Shown piece after piece: positions 39,501 through 54,500 of a stretch of 64,000 nt of DNA. Position 1 is the stretch's first letter. The number at the start of each line of letters is the position of its first letter. Source of the DNA: Atrichornis clamosus. Its lineage: Eukaryota > Chordata > Aves > Passeriformes > Menuridae. Under the pieces are notes generated by a model. That model did not search any database. It was not told where the DNA came from and saw only the letters and a list, made by a program, of their open reading frames with translations. The position numbers and the translations under genes were made by a program. The DNA lies in contig WBMZ01008618.1 of NCBI GenBank assembly GCA_013400975.1, forward strand, positions 62,001 to 126,000. Direction: 5' to 3'.

Positions 39501-42500
39501 AAATGGCATTAGTAGAGAAAACCAGTGTTTTAACATCTGATTTAAGTAAAATACTAGGTCTTTCTTCCTTGCTAGTTGTGATTCATTTATCAGAAGACTA
39601 GCTGTGTAAATTGGAAGTAATGAATTTGCAAAGGTGTGTCAAAATTCCTTTGCGTTAATCTAATCCAAGCAAGTAAATTCTAGTAACTACATTAGGTACT
39701 CCTTGATCAGTGAATCAAATGGATTTGCACATTTAATGAAGTGTCTGTTAGGTAGGATGTACTTCCTTTTTAACATATTTTTAACAATTAAATGAACCAT
39801 TAATTTTTAAAATTATATTTTTATATTCAACCAGTTCAGGAAGCACCCGAATCTAGTGACTAACAAGTCTTGTTGCAATTAAAGTAATTCCTTTTCCCAT
39901 AACCAGCCACCAACAGCATCTTACTGTTCTGTGCAGTTCCCAAGGCCCTAAGAGTTGTCGGAAGCTGGACTAAGTAAGACTTTAGGTGCTGGCTTGTGGC
40001 TGGGCCGAGGCAACCTGTCATCCACAAACACTGGAGATCCCTGGAAAAAGCCACATTGGTAAAGGGCCATTGCAATGGTTCAACTGAGTATGGAAGGAGA
40101 GATTGCAACAGTCTGGGAACAGGGATCTCTTCCTCTCAATCTAGCATATCTGAGAGGTAAAATCTTTTACTGCCTATTCTCCATCTCTACATATAAGCAA
40201 GGCCAGACAACTTTGTTTGAATGGCCCAGGAATAGCCAATAAAGTTATTCTCACTAAGTCGTGAAGCTAAAAGAAAAAAGACAAAAAAATATAGACTCCC
40301 TTATATTAACGTAGATGTAACAGCACGTTTGAAAGTATTTGCCATGTTTCATATTCAAACCCTTAATGTATATGCTGCCACGTTTCCATGTGTTCAGATT
40401 CCCGTACAAGGGAAAGCCATTTTTGGAGTTTTTTAACTAGCTTTTACGTGTTAGCCACTTGATTCCCCAGAACTTTTCTGCAGTTAAGCTTTTTACCATC
40501 ATGATTAAAAAATGTAACCTATTCAATTAGATGGTTTCTGTGCCATTTGCTTCTTTTGTCATGTTCTTTTTCATGCACATTATTGCCTGACAAATGCAGC
40601 AGAACTTCGCTAATTCAGATTAACGACTGGGGGATCTATTGCAAATTACTCTATTTTGTGGGTAAGTAACTGAACAAGTAAAATAAAAACCAAAGTACAT
40701 TTTGTGATACATTGTTCTTGTTCACTTATTTTGACAACTGTTGTGTAATTTCATACTACTTCATAATGTAATACTGTCTGTTTTGCAGAAGTAATGGGGT
40801 TGTATGACCTTGATCTTCTAATGAATCATAAAAATAAATACGCTTCTTTGTTGGAAAATCTCAATCTTTAAATGTGCTTCCTAACTAAGTTATTCTGCTG
40901 TTCAACCTTTGCTTGGAAATACAGGAGACAAAGACGTTTTGTGCCTGAATTTCACACCATGCATATTGGAGAAGTTCTGGTGTAGTGCAAATAAGTGTTG
41001 TAGCTACAATACTTCTTTTACTGCACCATTTCATAGGTGAGTTTAATTTTACAAGATCTCTCAATGGTATGATAACATATGCACCAGCTACTGGAATGTT
41101 TAGTTTTCATCTGGGATGGATGAGAGTACTTGAATGGTAGTCTCAAAGCTGAAGATACTTTTAATATTTGAGAGTTTACAGTTGATGTGGTTTTGTGCTT
41201 GAATCACTGACATTATGCAAATTATGCAAATTTCACGTGCCATGATAATGACGATATATGTGGTAGCAATAGGTTCTAAAAATAGTCTTCTTTAGAAGAA
41301 AGTTTCAAAGAAATAGAAAGAATTTATTTCCTACAACCAAAAGAGTGGTCAGAGTTATCCACAGAAAGAGGTGTTCATTCTATTTATATACAATCTATAT
41401 TTACAAAAATATACCTAAATTTTACTGATAATCAAGTTTGAAAAGAATTTCAAAATGCATTTAGTAAAAGGTACATGTTTATCCATTTCATGGTTCATTA
41501 CCTGAACTGCTGTGAATAGCATTACACAAATTAGAAAATCTCATTGTTTGATAAAGTAGCAGCTAAGAATTTGGGTTCTGCTTTTTTTTCCTTAAGGTCA
41601 AACCAACAACTTTTTCTGATAAGTTATTGTCCTCCTCAAACACGTCCCTCTTCACAACACTGAAACATTTCTTTTGTGGTGACAAATCTCAAATCTATAA
41701 CATATATCAGAAAAGAGATGAAAATGTTATTTGCTTTTTTGGGGGTGGTTTTGTTGTTTAGTTTTTTGGGGGTTTTTTGATTGTAGAGGAAAGAATAATG
41801 ATGACATTCCAATCAGTCTAACATAACAAATGTAGGTTACAATGACAAGACAACCTGCTTTAGTCAGCTCATACTAAGCCCACGTGAAGTGAGGTCAGTG
41901 GTTCTTAATCATTTGTCAGGCTGTGGGCCCGTATCAGCAGATTAGAGATACAAGGAGCTGAACTTCCACAAGTGGCAAAGCTACAAAGGACTTAAACCAC
42001 CATACAGTGCTGACACTTTTCATAGATAAAGCATACATCTAGACAAAATGCTGTCCTGAATGGCACCTTATTTCCATTTAGCAATTTTAATAAACACGTC
42101 ATAATATCACTTGCTTTCCTTAAAATTTTAGGGAACTCATATGCTCCTCTCTACATCATCAGCTGCAGATGGACTCAGTATCAGTGAGGTTGCTTAAGAC
42201 TCTCCTCCTGTTCCCACCCTGGGTCATGGTCACCATCAGCTGGGGACACACATGGCTGAACAGGTGGGATGCACCATATACTGATGCAAACTCATATTCC
42301 ACATCCCAGCATGGCAAGGGTGAGCTTCCAGCAGCACAGAGGAGACAGTGGTGGAGCTAACAAGGGAGTGCAGTTCTATTTATTCCTGGTCATTCTCTGC
42401 AGGTAACCCTGATCAAGCTCACAGCAGAGGCACAGACAATAATTCAAAAGATCATTTTCATCGACTGATACATAAATTAATTTCTGCACATTCCAGTCAC

Positions 42501-45500
42501 CCTTGGAAAGGCACTCAGCCCTCATATATAGTTTGGGATGGTTGTTGATTTTAGAGCTGTTAATATATGAAACCTGCTAGCCAATAATAGGGACAACAAA
42601 TTAAACTTCAGTTTAAGAATTGTTTTCATTTGTGAAAGCAGCTTAATCCCTCATTCTTTAGTTTGAGACCACTGATCAATAGACTTTCTCATAAAATGAT
42701 GCCTGTGCTTTATGTGCAGATCTTATATTCTTGGCTATTGTCAAATCAGACAGACATTTACTATAATCAAATCTCAGTGTTCACAATTCACTGTGGGAAT
42801 ACAATTTTTCCCAACATGCAGAGTTAAGCATCTGGGTAAAACCTAAATGAAAATTTGGCCATGCACATTTGGCATGAAATCACTTAAGTAAAATATACTT
42901 GTGAAAGGATACTCAATTAAATGCTGAAATATTTATGCCTTACTTTAGTGCAGTTTCTGGGGAACAACTGTTTGAACAAGAGGAACAAATTTTATTTGGT
43001 AGTTTCAGAAGAGTTGAGTAGGATGCCAAGAGAGGATCTAGTGCGGCAATGCTTCTAAAGATATGGTTTTTTAAAAATAAATGGAAACCTTTCTCTAAGG
43101 CATAAAAAATCATCTTTCATCAGAAACAAATTTTCTGGAGAGCATCTGTAGAAGTTTATAAAAATCTATTAATAAATTAGGTTCAAGTGATCTTTCCCAG
43201 AGAGCAGCTCTGCATTTCGCAGTTCAGTACGGCTGAAGTTCTAGAACACTTAGTGTCTTTCAGCATTTCCTGTAATGAAACTTCCAAACCTTCTATGACA
43301 CACAAATACTTTGGAGGACAAACGCTTACTAAGCAGATGCTGGTTACACAGCTAATTCTAGTCCTTGCACTGGAGGAAGAAACAACACAGTTACAGCTTC
43401 CTGTTTGAAGAGAATAAGGCAATTCCAAAGTTCTGCCAGGACCACACAGCACATCAGTCAGTGGGAATTGCACAGCCAGGGCTGGAACACTGCACAGCAT
43501 CTCGCTCTTCTGGCTCTGCAGCCTCTGCACTCAGCTGTCTCCTTTCATTACCTGGTTCTCTGCCTTGCAGAGCAGCACAGTGTGGGGTGATTTGTATGGC
43601 AGAAGCAATATTCTTGGCAGACTTATGACCTTTACCCAGTGGAACCAATGGACAATGAGTCCAGCTGAGTCTTTTTATTGACTGAATTTCCATTATCTTC
43701 ACAGGCTTTCTTTCCTGGCCTGTTCTTTTATCTTATTATGGACAGAACCTACATTTGCTGGACAATAGCTTCCACACTGGTCTCTTTTCATTTCCCAGAA
43801 AATATGACTTCTACACTTTTTAAAATTACTCGAGACCTGTTCTTTATCACTCTTTACAACAAACTATTTGTTAATTCAGCAAATGCACCATGTAACTGTC
43901 TTCATACCATAGCACTGACACCTACACACCTAAAGGGGATATATCAATTTTTCAAATAGTCTGTCTTCAAATGTTCTCTACACAGCTATAGTAGGTGTAC
44001 AGAGTTTTAGTAATTTTCTAGTTGCTTATACACAATTTGTTAAAATTGACTTTAAAAACAGTTTAGCAACTAAGTTATAGAATTACCATTAATTTTATTT
44101 TCCTCTTATTTAGGTACACATCCTCTGTGAAAAACATTACAGAATTTTCCATTATAAATGAAAGGTAATGATGTGAATAATGGTATTCAAGTCACATCAT
44201 CTCCAGTTTTTATATCATGATGCAAACTGACCTCATAATTTTGTCATCTTCTGTATTTACAGCCCAATAATGCTTTTCTGGCAGTTCACAAGGGCTACTG
44301 AATTTATGAGGCACTTGCAAGTCAGGTATTTTATGAATACCACCTGCATTTCTCGAAAATGATTTCTAGAGAAATGTAAGTCTACTGTGTGTACTGGATT
44401 AAAATAGCATAAGAACTAAGTCGTAATTTATACTATTTTGTTTTAAATTTTATTATATGGAAATACAAGTTTTCATTGTTGATCATATTAACTTGATATG
44501 ATGAAACACTTTATTTTTACAGATAATGGTGTTTATTTGTTTTTTTCAGTATATAAAATGTACCAAGTACCAAATTGCTTTAGCACATGCATAAAAATAA
44601 CTTAATAAAACCTGACTCAACAAATGGATGGGCAAAAAGAAGACAAACAATGTAGCTCACACTAAAATACAGGCAATTCTAGTATCATCAGAACTCTGAA
44701 ATCAATATTGCAATAGAGACCAAAGTGCTGTCTAAAGGTTCCTCCTGTTGTACTCTGTGGATTAGAGTCAATTGTCTCTGTCCACTTCATCCATTCAGCA
44801 GTTCACAAGGAGATGGTTCCTTTGATAACCATCACCCAAGGCAGAGATGTTTTCTAGACAAACATAAGTACCTTGATTTACATGTGAAAGGGAACAGGAA
44901 TCCAGGATTACACTTTAACTTCAGTAATATATTGTGTGCACTAGGAAACGTACAGCTGCTGCTATAACTGATGCATCATGGTGAACCTTTACAGAAAGTT
45001 TCATACTGTTCACTTCATAAAATCTAATCAGAAGATTTTGAATCCATAAAAATATGGATGGCAAGTGAGACAAGTGGCTGAAAACATCTGTGTGAGGAGA
45101 AACACACATTAACCCGCACAACGGACTGGCAGTGTGCTGTCATAAAACATTTCAGACTGTTAACAAAGAAGTTGTATCTGAAATGTCCTCTCCTCCTACC
45201 CCCCAACACACAGACACCATCCAGTTAAAACTTGGACAAGCAAAATCCACATTAATGACACCAAGTGAAGGTGAAATAGGACTGCTTTCAAAAATCAGCA
45301 CATCTCTTGTTCAGGCAGTTAAAAAATTGACAAAGTGATGTTAGGGTTTCACAGCTGCAAGGCAGTTCTGAAACTGGACAATTAATCTTGATGGTCTCAA
45401 TAGTCACAATTTGATTAATTTTCCCTAGCCACCTTCTCCCCTTGTCATCTCACCTTACATTAAAGTCATAGGGGTTTTGTTGCTGATTCCAAACAAAACA

Positions 45501-48500
45501 GATCAAGCTAAAAACCTGACAGAAAAATATACTGTAGAGAGGATCCCTTTGCACTATCCCACAGTGTTGTAACCCCCACTTCTAACTGGGCTATCTATTG
45601 AAAAAAACCCTTTCTTAATAAGTAACATTAAAATCTTTTGGAACAAATTGATTCCCTGACACCTACAGTCGCATACAGAATTCTAGTTCTAAGCCTTCAA
45701 AGCAGAGAGGGAGAGAGGGAAAAAGAAATAGATGAGAGTGTATGTATGTGAGATGAGGATGATTTGCTGAATCACACATCAAAGCAGATGTAGGAGCAAG
45801 GCCTGTGTCAGATACTTTAAATACACAGTGGTACATCCAAAACATGCAGAATTCAGTTCTGCGTTCCCGGACAGCTCAGACATACTGCAGACAATGACTA
45901 AAACGAGCAATAAAGCCCTCTGAGAGGAGGTTGCAATTGAAAAGAGATTGAAGATTAAATCAAAGAGTGTCACATTTAATATTCAGAACACTCTAACTGA
46001 ATCCTTACTGCCTGGGCTATAAATGGAATCTTACCGTGGGTTGGAATGAGAAAGTGGGCTCATTTCTTTCTGATAGTGATGCTTCTGACTGACGGGCTAT
46101 GGAAAACAAAAATAATAGATTGTTTAGAAGTATGTCAGAGATCTGGGTATGAGCATACACATTTGCAGCTTCTGAGATTAGAATTTTACAGTCTTTTTTC
46201 TTATCTGTGAAATTAAAAATGGATATTCAGGTCCTAACTGTGCAAAAGTACAACTTTAAAGATGATTCTTGTCTGGGTGGAAGTACATGGCAATTAAGGA
46301 GTCAATCACACAGTCATTTCTCTGCTGCCTGTGAGAGTGTTGGGACAGTCAGGAAACTTCAGAGATGGAGGATGCTGAAGTCTTTGACAGAAGAGTCTGG
46401 ACCGAATGTGTATAGGAAGCAGGAACTCTTAGTAGGATCTGTGCAGAACCAACCATTTTTACGGTTAGAAGACACTAAGGCAGATCTAAGAAGGCTGGCA
46501 GACATGGTTCCTCAGAAGCACCATTAACAGCAATTTTAGCAGTCCCAAACGAGGTTTACTGAAATACATATGATTGTCTATGGCACTGCAACTTTGAAGC
46601 CTGGATTAAGCTGTTGATGAATAGCCAACAGTGGACTGTATGAATATTCATACAAAATGTGATAATTTTCCATGGTCTTCAAATCTTACCTACCCATTTT
46701 AAGTATATGCCCCAAAGGCTTCAAACTACATTTGGGTTATGGCTTTAAAAACAGTTATTTGCAAGAAAGATCAATATTCATAAACTTGTATAAAGATTCA
46801 AGAATTCTAAAATCCATAAATACATTTTCTCCCAGATTATATGCAGTTCTCCCAGAAGAGATGCCCCCTGCCATTATCACACACCTCAAAAGCAGTTCTA
46901 AACAAATCACTGAAGGAAATGCAAAAGAAGTGAAAATGTAAGCATACATTACAATTTAGTACATGAAATGCTAAAATAATAAGTGTCATGAAAGTAATTT
47001 TTTTTCTTTACAAAAATCAATATAGAAATGAGTGTGTTCTCATAGTTTCAGAAAATGGGAAGGGAAGTTGTAAAATAGATATTCAGGATGAATGACATCC
47101 TAATTACTACCAAATATGATTCACTGCCTTGTGGTATATAGTGCAATTCCAGATGATAGCTACTGGAAGATTGAGGACAAGACAGAGAGTGAATTAGTCA
47201 GTCTATGAACCAGAATATCTGTCTAAATAATTTTTAGTTTCATTTCATAGTAAAGAATACTCTGCCTCAGTTTTGCAATTTGACTTGATGTGAACAGATC
47301 CCTCCAGGGGTTGTCAAACTGAGCTCACAGTTGGAATAATTCTGTGTTTAAATAACACTCCTCTTGTCTGTTAGACTTCAGTTCTGCCAGCCCATTTTTG
47401 TGTTAAGTGGCTTTCTTTTCTGAAAACTCACAAAGGAGGCCAGAAGACCTTCCACAAATTAGGTATGAACCTGGAAGTACTCTTTCTGATATTTTTCAGA
47501 TCAAGATTTATGTGACTGAATTTATATTCAGGAATTTGGTTGTGGAACAAGTAATCTTTCTCTGAGTATTCCTTACTCGAAAGACACGTCTTAGTGGTGG
47601 GCATAATTTGGACTCTGCTAATGCAGCATTTTACCACTATTATACCACTAAAAGCTTCCAGGAGATATCAGTGAGCAATCTAGGAGAATCTTCTTTCTTT
47701 GCATTTCTGACTAAGGAACAGGGGCCATATGCAGTAATACACCCTGAATTCTCATAGAAGATCATTCTCCACAATGTTTGTGCTGTATCTGAATTGGTGT
47801 CTGAAGTGTGGAAACAACTATCCAAGAAGTTGAATGGGCCAATTCTCTGACGGGACAAGCAAGTCTTACAGGATCTCTAGAATAAAGCAAGGCGTTTGAG
47901 AAGAAATGTTTTGTAAGCTTTCCAAATTGTTTTGGATAATGTGCATATGTGTGGATATAAACTTCACATTAAACTCTGCAATATACAGAACTGTGTCATT
48001 CATAGTGTTGCAAATCTAGCATGGATTTTCATAGGCCTTAAGACTTAAGAAACATTCAGGTAAGACATGGTCAAATAAAATCTTTTAAAATATTTAGCTC
48101 TACATACATGTATTATTGAGTTGAAACCATGGCACACACACACTTTACAAGGGTTTACAATTCTCCTTCAAAGTAAACCCATTTTAAAGTAGAGGTTTCT
48201 CATATTTATAACTGATAGCTATGCTGGGTAATGTAAAATATTCAAAGATGTTTTATTCTTTTTTGGCTGTCATAGTTTACAGCAGCTGCTAAACCACTTA
48301 CATTTCAATGTTTTCTCCTGACAGCATATATTTAGTTCTTGGTAAACTGTCATAGTATATAAAAACACAGTTTTAGTAGATCTGTTTTATAGTTGTTTAA
48401 GGATATCTGTTCTAACTGCAACTCAGTAATATGATTGAAATATCTGCCTTTACATTCACAAGGGTTTCTCAGATTCATTAGAGTCAGTAACATGACAGTT

Positions 48501-51500
48501 TCAATGAATCTGGAAATCAGACTAACAATGGTAAGTGATGAAAAAACTCACTTAGAATGTGGTTTATATATGAAATATTACTTTGATACAGAAATTAACT
48601 ATCTAACATGATTACACCCTACCCTGCCTTGCAAAACATCAAAGGTATTTCAAAATGAAAGATACACAAAAAGCTGCCTTCTGGTGGTGCTGTTGCCATA
48701 GATTCCTACTAAAGGATACAAATGTATAAAATGAAGAAAAATTTGGAACAAAATACTCCTTATTTATCTTTGAAAAACATAAGAGAAAGCAATTGATAGT
48801 ACTGATTTAAAGAATCAGAAAGATACAACCTGGAAACACATGTAAGCATGAAAGTTTAATCATAGCAAGAATTTCAAGCTGTCCTTAATTTCTCAAATTC
48901 CAGTATGAGGATTATTCTATTTCTTTTCTCTATACTGCACTGCTAAAATAATTTGCCTACACAACTAGAAGATGGCTACAGATCTATATTTATAGATATT
49001 TGTCTATATAAACTTTTCTGCAGTTTGTACATCTGATTTTGGAAGGATTGAGTCTTGGCAAAGTCTCTTGATTCAACTCAAATGATGGTGGTACTAAAGA
49101 TCAGGGACATAAAAACAAATCTGCTTTTATTCTACACATATATTTTTTACATAACATATATATAAGGAATAAATATACATCTAAGAAACACTTCTTTATA
49201 AAACTGGAAGCTGAAGAAATTATGAGTTTGCTTATATTGGAGGATGAAGGGATTGAGAGCAGCCCTGTGGAAAAGGATTTGGGAGTATTGGTAGATGAGC
49301 TGGATATGACCTGGCAGATCAGAATGCCAATTGTATCCTGGGTTGCATCCAAAGGAAGTGTTGGCAGCAGGTTGAGGGAGGGAATTCTGCCCCTCTACTC
49401 TGCCCTCTTGAGACTCCATCTGGGGTATGTGTCCAGCTCTGGAGTCCTCAGCACAGGAAAGAGAGGGAGCTGCTGGAGCGAGTCCAGAGGGGGCTGCAAA
49501 AATTATCGGAGGGCTGGAACACCTCTCCTATGGAGACGGGCTGAGAGAGTTGGGGTTTTCAGCCTGGAGAAGCTCAGGGAAGATCTCATTGCAGCCATTC
49601 TGTACCTAAAGGAGGCTTACAAGAAAGACGGGGACAGATTTTTAAGGAGGGCATGTTGTGATAGGACAAAGGACAAAGGTTTTAAATAAAAGAGGGTAGA
49701 TTTAGACCAGGTATAAGGAAGAATTTTTTTTTTTCAAGGAGGGGGGTGAGAAACTGGAACAGGTTGCCCAGAGAAGCTGTGGCTGCCCCATCCCTGCAAG
49801 TGTTCAAGGCCAGGTTGGATGGGGACCTGAGCAACCTGGTCTAGTGGAAGGTGTCCTTGCCCAGTGGTAGGACGGATGGATTAGATGACCTTTAAAGGTC
49901 CCTTCCAACCCAAAGTATTGTAGAATTCTATGATTTTAGGTCTTACAGCAAGAACATGCATGAAGAAGATGTTTTCATTTCAGCAACCATTTCAATACTG
50001 GTACAGCACTGCTACTCTCAAGTCTTCTGAAATGTTATAAGCATATCAAATTACACTAACAGTTAACATCAGTACACCAAAAATTCCCTCAACTACTCTT
50101 CTAAAAGCTTCTGTGCTAAAACAATGCGGGATGATTAAATAATCACCTCCATTAACAAATGTTGTTAACAACCTTCTTAGATACTAAAGGTCTAGAAAAC
50201 GAACTATCATCCTCACACAGATACTCTGAATTTTATCAAATGTTGGAACAGAATCACATCAAGCAGTGTTAAACACACAAGTCCATACTCTAAAAACCTG
50301 CACCATATCAATGAATAGCTGGTGCTCTGGCTGATATCTCAGAAAAGCAAATACGAAGTGAAATAGCAGATTCTGTGGGCTGACACTGTACTGATACACT
50401 TTCTCTCCATTCAGGAGGGTGAGGTAAATAAGTAGGGAAGACCTGAAAAGCTGAATTTCTTTGTTGTGAGGGACTAAGTGGTTAGTCCTTATCTGAGAAA
50501 TATTAGGTTTCCTTCCTAAATTATCTCTCCTTGGAAATGAGGTTCTTGCCATTTAATCTTAAACCCTCAATGTCCACCTTGCAAAATGCAGAGGAGAACC
50601 CTGCCAAGGCTGTATGTGTAAGGCACACCGACACTTCAGTCAGCTGAATGAAATGTCAAAAACTCTCTCAAAGACAAAATCTTGCCCTATACACTTGAAT
50701 TATGTAAAGAAAGATGGCCATAAAGGACTGTTATGAAAAACTACAACTATATTAAATTGCAATTTAAATCACTAACCTATTATATATAAACACTTTTTTT
50801 AGACTGAAGCTACAGAAGCTGATCAAGGCAGTAAGATCAAAGAATTGTCTCTGCAATCACATTGTGCTTCACTGAATACTGCAGTAGCACATTTTACTTT
50901 AAAAGTTCATTTTGTTTTAGTCATGTAATTTGTATTAACCAAACCTGACGTGTCTAAATATTCTTATCAATTTCCTTATAATTAAACTACTCAAAAATTA
51001 ATGAGACTGCTATTCTCTATATTTAATTGAGTTCCATTTGTCTGGTCTTGCAGATTTGCACCATGTTTGAGCCTATTTAGTGAGTACTGAGAAAACACAT
51101 TGAAAATATCATTAAATCAACAAAATGTGTAATGCTGATGTATCTCAAATAGTTAATACCAACTAATGTTTCTCTGATGTCCTGCAAAACGTTACTCTGT
51201 AAATCAAGTTCTTATTTGTACAATTACCCCCTTGTCAATACATCTCTTCTCATTTGAAACCTTCATTTAACAGTGTACTGCAAAGTTCCAACACTGTGTT
51301 GGTCATTCACTATGGAAGGCTGCTGTTACAGGCCTCTGTTTAGGCCCTGCAGAACCTTGAAGGTAATTTGCACCTAACATTTTAGAGCATTTACTCTACA
51401 ATAGTTTATGCTGGGGCAACACAGCTGTGTTTACTCTTCTAACATTGGATCTGCCTCTGAGAGTTGTGCTGTTGCTTTAGTTAAGACACATTCATTGTTT

Positions 51501-54500
51501 ATTATTGCTTCAACCATAACAAAGTAACAGCTATATTGCTGATGTTTAAATGGAGTATGAGGTTATCTAGTTTTACAGCAGCTCCTGCAAGTACCTTTAT
51601 ATAGTTCCTGAACTGTTATTCTGGGATTTCATACATTCAATACTTTTTGGTGGACTGCAACAAATACTGTGCTCCTTATAGCAGTACTGTCACATAGTGC
51701 AGCTGTGTGTGATTTTGTACCATTTTGTTCCAGGACAAATAATGATCCAAGGTGTAAAATACATAATGATCACATACTATGTGCTCAGAACTACTGTGGC
51801 TTTTTGCTGCTTTCTCCTGCTTCAGTCCTTTAAACATTTAGCTTTTTTGTAATGAGACTATCATTGTGAGAAGCAATTATTTTCCATTACTCACACTCTA
51901 ATGCAGCTGCTGACTGGTATATCTGGGTTTCATTCATTTTGGAACTATTTTTAAGTACTATATCACACACCTGCAGGTTGTCAGCCACTCTTGTGACAAA
52001 CTGTACAGCCTACGTGATTATTCAGGAGTCTAGGAAGGAACATATATAATAGATTTGCTCTTTATCCATTGTGGTACTAGCGAACCTGCTGGAAGTGTGT
52101 GTGTCTTGGTTGCATGTTTTACTTGACAAGTTCTAAGAGCCTTTGGTAATGATACCTTAAATTTCAACGCTACTCAAAGAAAATTTAATATTCAAGACCC
52201 CTGAGAAAATTCTGTGGGTTTAGACTTACTGGTGGCAAACAAGAGTTCCAGGTTTCTGTATCATCATCACTGCTGGTACTTATGCTGACATTGCAGTTAT
52301 CGATCTGTGATGCACTCAGACTATGGGAGATCCCAGCATCCCCTAATTCTTCATTTTGCTGTCTCTTCATGCTGGCCAGCATCTGTAGTTCAGATGAACT
52401 CAGTCTATTTGAATGGTAGTTTTTCCTGTCACACTCCTGTGAAATAAAATGGAAAAGTCAACAATATAGACAGGATCACAGAACAGAATAGGTGAATGAG
52501 ACCCAGAGAGACCTTGGAGAATCTCTCAGAGAATCTTCAAGAAGCTGCAATACTGAAAGAGAAACAAAATGTTTACTAGAAAAAATTAGTTAACGGATTT
52601 CTGTTCAGCTATGATGATCAAGCATATTTACATATAACTTCAGGAAGGAAGAACACCACAAACACTGTAATGAACTGCAGTTTGGATCCTGGGTGTTCGG
52701 TGAAGTTGCTGTTCCACTGCAATTAAAGACAGAAGATAAAAGCATGCTTTAAGAAGTTCAAAAATCCAGCAGCTATTAAATGCAAATCTTGAATTAAACC
52801 CAATCCCACAGTTAACACAGTATTATCAACACCATCAACATAACATTTAGTTATTGGTCAAGAACAGCATAAAATTTCTCTGGAAAGCTACATGTTAACA
52901 CTAAATTTCAAAAGTTATTCTGGCAATTTGCTAGTGTATGAATTTTCAAGTAAGCTTCAATGTCTCCATTTTTCTTTACATCCATTGGTTGAATTGTTAC
53001 TGTAATTCTAATTGTTATATCAAACTTGATCCATGGGCCAAAAGCTGAACACACATACCAACCATTCTGCAGTTGGTACTTAAGCCTCACACATAACCTT
53101 AAGATAAGACAGTTTAAAGTCATCTGACCTGCTGTTGGCACCATCTTTGTTCTTAAAGAACTCCTGCTTTAAGAACAGCTTTCCCTTTTTAAAGGATCCA
53201 CATAGATTCCTCTTTCTCAAAGGAACAGATCTAGTACTTGAGGCATCCTGTTCTGGTTCTAAATGGAGCTACAAAGCATTTCTGCTTGAAAAGTGAATCC
53301 AAGCAGTGACCAGGACTTGAGAGGATTTAGATCACCAGAATATTGTCCAGTGGGCTGTAAGACACTATACCACAGCATCCAAAGAGGGACAGTGCTTTGA
53401 TTCTAGTGAAGAGAATGGAGCTTTTAGACCAGGAGTGTATCATGTTCCTGGCAGAAGGGACTCTCTCTCAGTGTGTTTTGCTGTGAGAAGGTACTGGGTA
53501 ACTGAAGACCTCAAGAACACACACAGGGCAGCAGTACCAGGGATATGGACACCAACAGCTTTTCCTGCTCTGAAAGGCAGTGTGTAAAGTTTTAGTGTGT
53601 CTTCTAGGGGTACAAAAGCCACCTTACCGCCAGAAGACATACTGTAATACTACAGACTGGAATTATGATTACAAGCTCTTTTGCTTTCTGCCTATGTATA
53701 TAAAACACAAGGTACAAGAAGACAACAGAACAAGCAAGGTATGAGATGGACGCAGTTTGCACAGTTGCCATTCCTTTTTTACCCCTGGCTTTTGAGGTCC
53801 AAGCTTCATTCCTGAATAGTGTGATTATTACTACCATTTTCAATCCTAAAATAACACGAGATATTTTCTCTAGACCGATTCTGACTGCCTGTTCCTAGCT
53901 CAGTGACTGTGAGTCATTTGTTCACTTCACCCGAAGCTCGCTGTGTTCCGCTTGGGGAGCCTGCTTTGCTCTCACGTATCACTGTTCTACCAGATCTGCA
54001 GCTGCTGTAACTTTTATTGATCTTACGGAACATGATGATTTCCTGTTAATTTTCCTATATATAACCCTTCTGCAGTTATTTGATTATTATAAGAGAAGCT
54101 TTGGCTTATCCTTCTTCCCTCATATAAGCAGCAATTGGCATGCAGTCATTAAACTGACAGCATGAACTGGTGCTCTGCAAAATAAAAGCACTGACCATTG
54201 AAAAAAACTTCTTTTCTCGTTCTCTTAAAAAAAAAAATAAATAAATAGCCCAAACTTGCTTTTCTTTTCCTTTACATCTATGAAGAAAGACGCATAGAGT
54301 TTTGGAATTACTACAGCATAACTCTAAACATCTGCTGTTCCCCCATCCTCTCCCCAGCTAATTTCAAATTGTCATTCTGTTTTCTTTTCTTCTAATGGTC
54401 TCACTCTGAAAATACCATACTCAGGAAGGAGAAGAGATGCCATGACAATTTTCTGTGTTAAACATCCTGTACAATAAACTACTAAAGGAGAAATAGTTTG

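Larger units (their letters stand above)
32900..46034 (-). other. CFAP20DC intron, about 13 kb
   Basis: The largest intron in the window. It holds an AATT-repeat near 39190-39205, tandem POU octamers at 41215-41231, two G/T-rich direct repeats at 41734-41779, and GC-elevated patches at about 42130-42540 and 43190-43640 that look like old unrecognised repeats. No coding exon is supported. Confidence 0.65.
46097..52229 (-). other. CFAP20DC intron
   Basis: AT-rich, containing the CR1 fragment at 49224-49937 and a minus-strand CTCF-like motif at 48673-48687. No further exon is recognised. Confidence 0.65.

Noticed and set aside
49222..49689. 155-codon plus-strand open frame that looks like a protein gene
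   Set aside because: It is the decayed ORF2 end of a CR1 element, not a host gene.
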